Below are positions 6,513-9,898 of a stretch of DNA of 9,898 bases, one piece after another (position 1 is the stretch's first letter; each line of letters begins with the position of its first letter). Position numbers and translations under genes: made by a program. Where the stretch lies: assembly GCA_964624255.1 (NCBI GenBank), contig CAZUWV010000057.1:1-9898 (forward strand). Reading direction: 5' to 3'. Origin of the DNA: JAUZQZ01 sp964624255 (GTDB lineage Bacteria > Pseudomonadota > Zetaproteobacteria > Mariprofundales > Mariprofundaceae). A model generated the notes under the pieces. That model ran no database searches and was not told where the DNA came from. It saw only the letters and a program-made list of their open reading frames with translations.

Positions 6513-7580
6513 ATGCCTGTCCTGTTTCGCTGGATATTCTTTGGTTGTCTGAGCCGCGTTGTCGCCACTCTCGTGGCCTTTCTGGCTATCTTTATCATTG
6601 CCGAGGCCTTCGATAAGGCGCGCTATCTCGGCCACGGATTAACAGCGGACCTGATGGTTGAGTACCTACTACTCAAGATTCCATTCATGGTCAGTGAATT
6701 CATGCCTGTGATTCTGCTGCTTGCAAGTAGTATTTTTATTGCCGATCTCTCGCGTAATCATGAGCTGGCGGCGATGCGGGCGGCTGGCCTGGGGGTGAAT
6801 AAAATCATTACACCCTTGCTGGGGGTAGCTGTGCTGGCGGCTGGAACTACATTCACCATTGGTGAATGGGTTACTCCCGTAACAAACCAGCGCCTTGATA
6901 TCATTGATCGCGTTAATATTCATCACCGTCCGGATATCCGGCATGGTATTCAATGGCTGAAGGATGGCCATCGTTTTTTCCGCTTGCAACCGCTGGGAAA
7001 ACAGTCCGGTGAGCAACAGTTTTATCTGGTGATGCTGAAAACGGATGGTGACGGCCACTGGAAGGAACGTGTGGATGCCGCACGCGCCTCATACCACAAT
7101 GGTGTCTGGTCGCTTACAGACGTTAATATCAGCCACCCCGGAAAAGGCGGTATGAGCCTGAATCACCTGACCCACTTTCAAATTTCTTCTGTGACAGGGC
7201 CCGGAACTGCCGATCCACCCAGCCCCCGCCATATGCGTTTCATGGAACTAATGCATTATGCAAAGAGTCTGGAACAAGCTGGCCTTTCATCGGCAAAGTT
7301 TCGTTTTTCCCTGAATCGGAAGCTGGCGGTTCCTGCATTATGTCTGATTATGGTACTGCTGGCTACTGCACTGTGCATGCATACCGGCGGTCGCCGTGGT
7401 ATGGCTTCATGGGGCATCGCTGTTTCCATCGTCTTGGGGCTTGGTGCTTATGTGGTGGGGTCCATTACCCGGATCACGGCTGTGGCAGGGTACCTGCCCC
7501 CCGGGTTCGCCGCATGGTTACCCGATATGGTTGCTGCGGGATTTACCGGATTTTTGCTTTTATACAGAGAAGGATATTGA
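6513..7580 (+). CDS. lptG: LptG-type lipopolysaccharide export permease (YjgP/YjgQ family)
   Basis: LptF and LptG form the membrane part of the LptB2FG ABC transporter, which extracts lipopolysaccharide from the inner membrane for transfer to the outer membrane. The 355-residue protein matches family length and topology: three helices near 12-32, 56-78 and 98-120, a periplasmic jellyroll domain (about 121-265), then three helices near 270-289, 298-320 and 333-352. Family motifs include RNHELAAMRAAG (81-92), the coupling segment that contacts the ATPase, and IGEWVTP (116-122), which resembles GEWVAP of E. coli LptG and favours LptG over LptF. No lptF lies beside it, although the two are commonly adjacent. 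ATG 6513 is the first plausible start in frame; its ribosome binding site is weak (CGGA at 6501-6504). The gene converges with suhB, and no clear terminator is visible in 7581-7695. Confidence 0.88.
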   Translation: MPVLFRWIFFGCLSRVVATLVAFLAIFIIAEAFDKARYLGHGLTADLMVEYLLLKIPFMVSEFMPVILLLASSIFIADLSRNHELAAMRAAGLGVNKIITPLLGVAVLAAGTTFTIGEWVTPVTNQRLDIIDRVNIHHRPDIRHGIQWLKDGHRFFRLQPLGKQSGEQQFYLVMLKTDGDGHWKERVDAARASYHNGVWSLTDVNISHPGKGGMSLNHLTHFQISSVTGPGTADPPSPRHMRFMELMHYAKSLEQAGLSSAKFRFSLNRKLAVPALCLIMVLLATALCMHTGGRRGMASWGIAVSIVLGLGAYVVGSITRITAVAGYLPPGFAAWLPDMVAAGFTGFLLLYREGY

Positions 7581-7695
7581 CGCCTGAACACGTTGCGGGG
7601 CAGCACATTCAACCCGTCTGCTTTATCCCGATCGATTGATTTCTGCCGGCGCACAATGCACGGGCAGGTGACTACCGTAGTGAAATCGCCGCGCA

Positions 7696-8469
7696 TTATT
7701 CCGCTGAGGCGAGGACCTGCCTGAATTCTTCGTGCAATATCGGGTTGGCCGCCAGTACATCGCCTTTATTCAGGTCTACGCGAGTCCCATCCAGTCCCGT
7801 TACGATACCGCCTGCCTCTTGCACCAAGAGGATGCCGGCGGCAATATCCCATGAACACAGTCCTGATTCCCAGTAAGCATCCAGCCTCCCCGCCGCCACA
7901 TAAGCCAGATCCAACGCCGCCGAACCGCCCCGTCGGTAATTGCTTGCCTTACGCATACATGCTTCCATGCGTTGCTGAAAAATCGGCAATTGCTTTCGCC
8001 TGTATGGTGCCAGGCCTGAAGCAAAGATGGCATCAGCTATCTTTTTATCTGGACTGACGCGCAAGCGGCGGCGATTGAGAAAGGCACCGTTGCCATTTTT
8101 AGCTTCAAAAGTTTCATTGAGCATTGGATCATGGACGACGGCAAGTAATGGCTTGCCCCGCTTCCACGCCGCAATGGATACGGAAAAATGCGGATGCCCA
8201 TGAATAAAATTGGCTGTTCCATCCAAGGGGTCGATGTGCCATTGTATATCCGCATCGGGGTTCCTGCATCCAGATTCCTCGGCAACAATACCATGGGTGG
8301 GATAATGCTGATGGATTTCACGTATAATCAGGGCTTCGGCTTTTCGATCCGCTTCGGTCACATAATCGCGGTCCCTCTTTTCTTCCACCAGCAAGCCTTC
8401 CCGTTTATCAAACATCCGGACTAACACATCTCCTGCGCGTCGGGCCGCGCGTACAGCTACATACAGCAA
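7696..8469 (-). CDS. suhB: Inositol-1-monophosphatase family protein (SuhB-like)
   Basis: This is a Mg2+-dependent phosphatase of the inositol monophosphatase family. E. coli SuhB dephosphorylates inositol 1-phosphate and also joins the NusA/NusB/NusG antitermination complex on ribosomal RNA operons. The 257-residue product carries the metal and substrate motifs in order: VTEAD (37-41), AEES with Glu64, DPLDGT (80-85), and WDIAAGILLVQEAGG (207-221) with Asp208. The start MLYVAVRAARRAG resembles the MLNIAVRAARKAG start of E. coli SuhB, which supports TTG 8469 as the initiation codon. GGAG lies seven bases upstream, and a TGA in frame farther upstream rules out a much longer form. Catalytic function is well supported; the antitermination role is only inferred from homology. 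Confidence 0.92.
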   Translation of the reverse strand: MLYVAVRAARRAGDVLVRMFDKREGLLVEEKRDRDYVTEADRKAEALIIREIHQHYPTHGIVAEESGCRNPDADIQWHIDPLDGTANFIHGHPHFSVSIAAWKRGKPLLAVVHDPMLNETFEAKNGNGAFLNRRRLRVSPDKKIADAIFASGLAPYRRKQLPIFQQRMEACMRKASNYRRGGSAALDLAYVAAGRLDAYWESGLCSWDIAAGILLVQEAGGIVTGLDGTRVDLNKGDVLAANPILHEEFRQVLASAE

Positions 8470-8476
8470 GGTATTA

Positions 8477-8480
8477 CTCC
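8477..8480 (-). promoter_or_regulatory. suhB ribosome binding site supporting a TTG start
   Basis: On the minus strand GGAG (8480-8477) is seven bases before TTG 8469. No ATG or GTG lies in frame between the upstream TGA and this TTG. Confidence 0.7.
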
Positions 8481-8564
8481 AGTATGATCGGGATCGTCAC
8501 CTGTTCCTGACTGGCGGAGGCTAGCCTGCACATTCTGCAATTGCCAGCGTATACCCGGTGTCCA

Positions 8565-8667
8565 GGGAGCCTCTTGCAAAACTCGTGAGCGGCGATCATC
8601 TTCCCCACGTTGGCCCATTTGATTCGGGCCGCTGGCTCTCAGGGCTTAGGCCCCGCCCTTACGGGCG
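8565..8667. repeat. Cluster of nested and adjacent hairpins
   Basis: GGGAGCC (8565-8571) can pair with GGCTCTC (8634-8640), with one G-U, and encloses AGCGGC (8588-8593) facing GCCGCT (8628-8633). GGCCC (8612-8616) faces GGGCC (8626-8630) as an alternative inner stem. Two compact hairpins follow: GGGC-TTAG-GCCC (8642-8653) and CGCCC-TTAC-GGGCG (8654-8667). A T5 run lies about a dozen bases further on, too far for a standard terminator. It could be a structured mutM leader, a small RNA or a decayed mobile element. Confidence 0.5.
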
Positions 8668-8850
8668 TCCAAATGTCCTTTTTGTCCGAGCTGGAATTTC
8701 GATTCATGGAACCACTATGCAGATGCTTATGCATGTAACCCTATCGCACAGTGGGACAACGCCGCTTGCTTCCCGAAAATGGATTCAAGGTGGGGTTGCC
8801 GCACACGCCCTGTTTTAACTCGTATCCATGGATGGTGCGAGTGCCTCTGC

Positions 8851-8856
8851 AAGGAG
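8851..8856 (+). promoter_or_regulatory. mutM ribosome binding site supporting a TTG start
   Basis: AAGGAG (8851-8856) is six bases before TTG 8863. This spacing selects the TTG codon followed by Pro-Glu-Leu-Pro, the obligatory N terminus of this enzyme family, over an in-frame ATG at 8779. Confidence 0.92.
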
Positions 8857-8862
8857 AGTTTT

Positions 8863-9678
8863 TTGCCTGAATTGCCCGAAGTGGAAACTGTGCGGCGTGG
8901 CCTGGAATCGCATCTCGCCGGAAGGATTCTTGAGCGCGTGGACGTGATCAGGGGTGATCTACGCTACCCGATACCCGATTTGGGTGCAGCTTTGCGCGGA
9001 CAGCGTGTTCTCAGCATTGAACGGCGGGCCAAGTATCTTCTTTTTTTCTTCAATGGAGTGTTATTGTCCTGGCATCTGGGTATGACGGGTCACTTTCATG
9101 TGCTGTCGAGGGATGTTCCAGCCGCTGCCCATGAGCATGTTCGTTTTTTGTTCGATGACGGCAAGACCCTGCGTTACCGTGACCCGCGGCGTTTTGGTTA
9201 CGCAGGTCTGTTGCCGCTGCAAGGCTGGCGGCAGCATCCCTGGTTCAGGGATATGGGGCCAGAGCCATTAGGCGATGAGTTCACGCCCGAATACCTGGCA
9301 CACTGTTGCGGAAAGCGCCGGATATCCATCAAACAGATATTAATGGATGCGCGCGTTGTCGTTGGTATCGGCAATATTTACGCCTGTGAATCCCTGTTTC
9401 GCGCCCACATCCATCCTGTTCGGGCGGCTAACCGGATCAGTGACTCTCGCCTTCAACAGCTTGTGAGGGAGATTCGTCAGGTGTTGATGGAAGCCATCAA
9501 TGCCGGCGGCAGCTCCATCAGCGATTTCGTCTGCGCGGATGGTAAGCCTGGCTATTTTGCGCATAGCTTCAGGGTATATGGACGAGCGGGTAAGGTATGT
9601 CTGGATTGCGGCGGAGAAATCCGGCGTATCGTTCAAGCCGGGCGCGGCACCTTTTTTTGTCCGGCTTGCCAGCGCTAG
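8863..9678 (+). CDS. mutM: Formamidopyrimidine-DNA glycosylase (Fpg/MutM)
   Basis: MutM is a bifunctional base-excision repair enzyme that removes 8-oxoguanine and formamidopyrimidines and then cuts the DNA backbone by beta,delta-elimination. After the initiator residue is removed the protein begins PELPEVET. Pro2 is the catalytic nucleophile and Glu3 the general acid, so the TTG start at 8863 is essentially fixed by function. Lys57 (RRAKYLL) and the helix-gap residues Met74, Arg109 and Phe111 are present. GIGNIYACE (helix-two-turn-helix region) is intact, and a C-terminal zinc finger uses Cys246, Cys249, Cys266 and Cys269 with Arg261 in GRGTFFCP. The length of 271 residues matches E. coli (269). 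An in-frame ATG at 8779 would bury Pro2 and must be wrong. Its TAG stop (9676-9678) lies inside the end of the repeat element that follows. Confidence 0.98.
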   Translation: MPELPEVETVRRGLESHLAGRILERVDVIRGDLRYPIPDLGAALRGQRVLSIERRAKYLLFFFNGVLLSWHLGMTGHFHVLSRDVPAAAHEHVRFLFDDGKTLRYRDPRRFGYAGLLPLQGWRQHPWFRDMGPEPLGDEFTPEYLAHCCGKRRISIKQILMDARVVVGIGNIYACESLFRAHIHPVRAANRISDSRLQQLVREIRQVLMEAINAGGSSISDFVCADGKPGYFAHSFRVYGRAGKVCLDCGGEIRRIVQAGRGTFFCPACQR

Positions 9679-9842
9679 GAGTCTGTCGGACTTATGGGAA
9701 ATCTACTGCGCGGCAGGGAAGCGGCCCAAAATATCCTGATTTTTCGTTACATGGTTGCAACTCAGCGCCTCAAAATCATGCCGTTTTGGCCCCGCTTCCC
9801 CGCCTGCTCGCTACGATCCCCATAAGTCCGACAGACTCCTAG
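9675..9842. mobile_element. 168-bp palindromic element with perfect 24-bp terminal inverted repeats (MITE-like)
   Basis: The left end (9675-9698), containing GTCTGTCGGACTTATGGG, is the exact reverse complement of the right end (9819-9842). Inside, the arms keep pairing imperfectly for about 45 more bases each: GGGAAGC-GGCCCAAAA on the left against GGGAAGCGGGGCCAAAA on the right, then CTGATTTTT against ATGATTTTG. This leaves a loop near 9746-9768, so nearly the whole element can fold as one long hairpin. It has no coding capacity. CTAG occurs at both outer ends; because CTAG is its own complement it can be read as part of the repeat or as a 4-bp target duplication. A diverged copy at 3873-3985 shows this is a dispersed family. 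It directly follows mutM, overlaps its stop codon, and may end or stabilise the mutM transcript. Positions 9843-9898 show nothing recognisable. Confidence 0.88.
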
Positions 9843-9898
9843 TACGAAGAAACCTGTTTCAATCCTCCTCTCGTGCCGTGATTTTGGCGTCAATAAAC

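Larger units (their letters stand above)
8470..8862. other. Long non-coding gap between divergent suhB and mutM
   Basis: These 393 bases must hold promoters for both genes, but I see no well-spaced sigma70 pair for either. The first 100 and last 190 bases look featureless, apart from the mutM ribosome binding site. Positions 8565-8667 hold a cluster of inverted repeats, listed separately. An open frame at 8558-8818 (+, GTG start) resembles no family I recognise, has no ribosome binding site, and reads through the palindromes, so I regard it as non-coding. The region may contain the remnant of an old insertion. Confidence 0.5.

Noticed and set aside
7581..7695. Terminator for the convergent lptG and suhB genes
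   Set aside because: I found no strong stem followed by a T run on either strand in this gap.
8558..8818. An 86-residue open frame upstream of mutM
   Set aside because: It has a GTG start with no ribosome binding site, passes through several palindromes and has no recognisable domain or hydrophobic pattern.
8779..8862. Upstream ATG start for mutM giving a 28-residue extension
   Set aside because: Fpg enzymes need proline as residue 2 after Met removal. TTG 8863 provides this and has a well-spaced AAGGAG.
1..9898. CRISPR array, toxin-antitoxin pair, phage gene or defence system
   Set aside because: No regularly spaced repeats, no small overlapping gene pair of that kind and no phage or defence domains are visible; the coding content is core housekeeping.

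Overview
The window is a stretch of chromosomal housekeeping genes from a proteobacterium (Pseudomonadota). The evidence is the gene set and pairings: trigger factor-clpP-clpX, hflK-hflC followed by a YjeT/DUF2065 gene, an LptG-type lipopolysaccharide permease implying a Gram-negative outer membrane, a SuhB-type phosphatase and mutM. I cannot assign a genus. A beta-, gamma- or acidithiobacillus-like lineage fits best.

Layout. Positions 1-620 carry two tRNA genes, tRNA-Lys(CUU) with its own rho-independent terminator and tRNA-Leu(UAG). Positions 621-3866 (+) hold tig, clpP and clpX, all overlapping and probably translationally coupled: a nascent-chain chaperone followed by both halves of the ClpXP protease. 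Positions 4072-6263 (-) hold hflK, hflC and a small DUF2065 gene, encoding a membrane complex that in other bacteria modulates the FtsH protease. Protein quality-control genes therefore fill most of the first two thirds of the window. lptG (6513-7580, +) is divergent from hflK and convergent with a suhB-like gene (7696-8469, -). A 393-base non-coding gap with several hairpins separates suhB from mutM (8863-9678, +). Both suhB and mutM start with TTG.

The most interesting non-gene content is a dispersed inverted-repeat element present twice. An intact 168-bp copy (9675-9842) has perfect 24-bp termini and sits on the mutM stop codon. A diverged, internally shortened copy (3873-3985) lies just after clpX in the convergent gap before the hfl genes. 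It has the look of a small non-autonomous mobile element that sits at gene 3' ends. Apart from this, the window is ordinary core genome. I found no CRISPR array, complete insertion sequence, phage gene or new multi-gene system.
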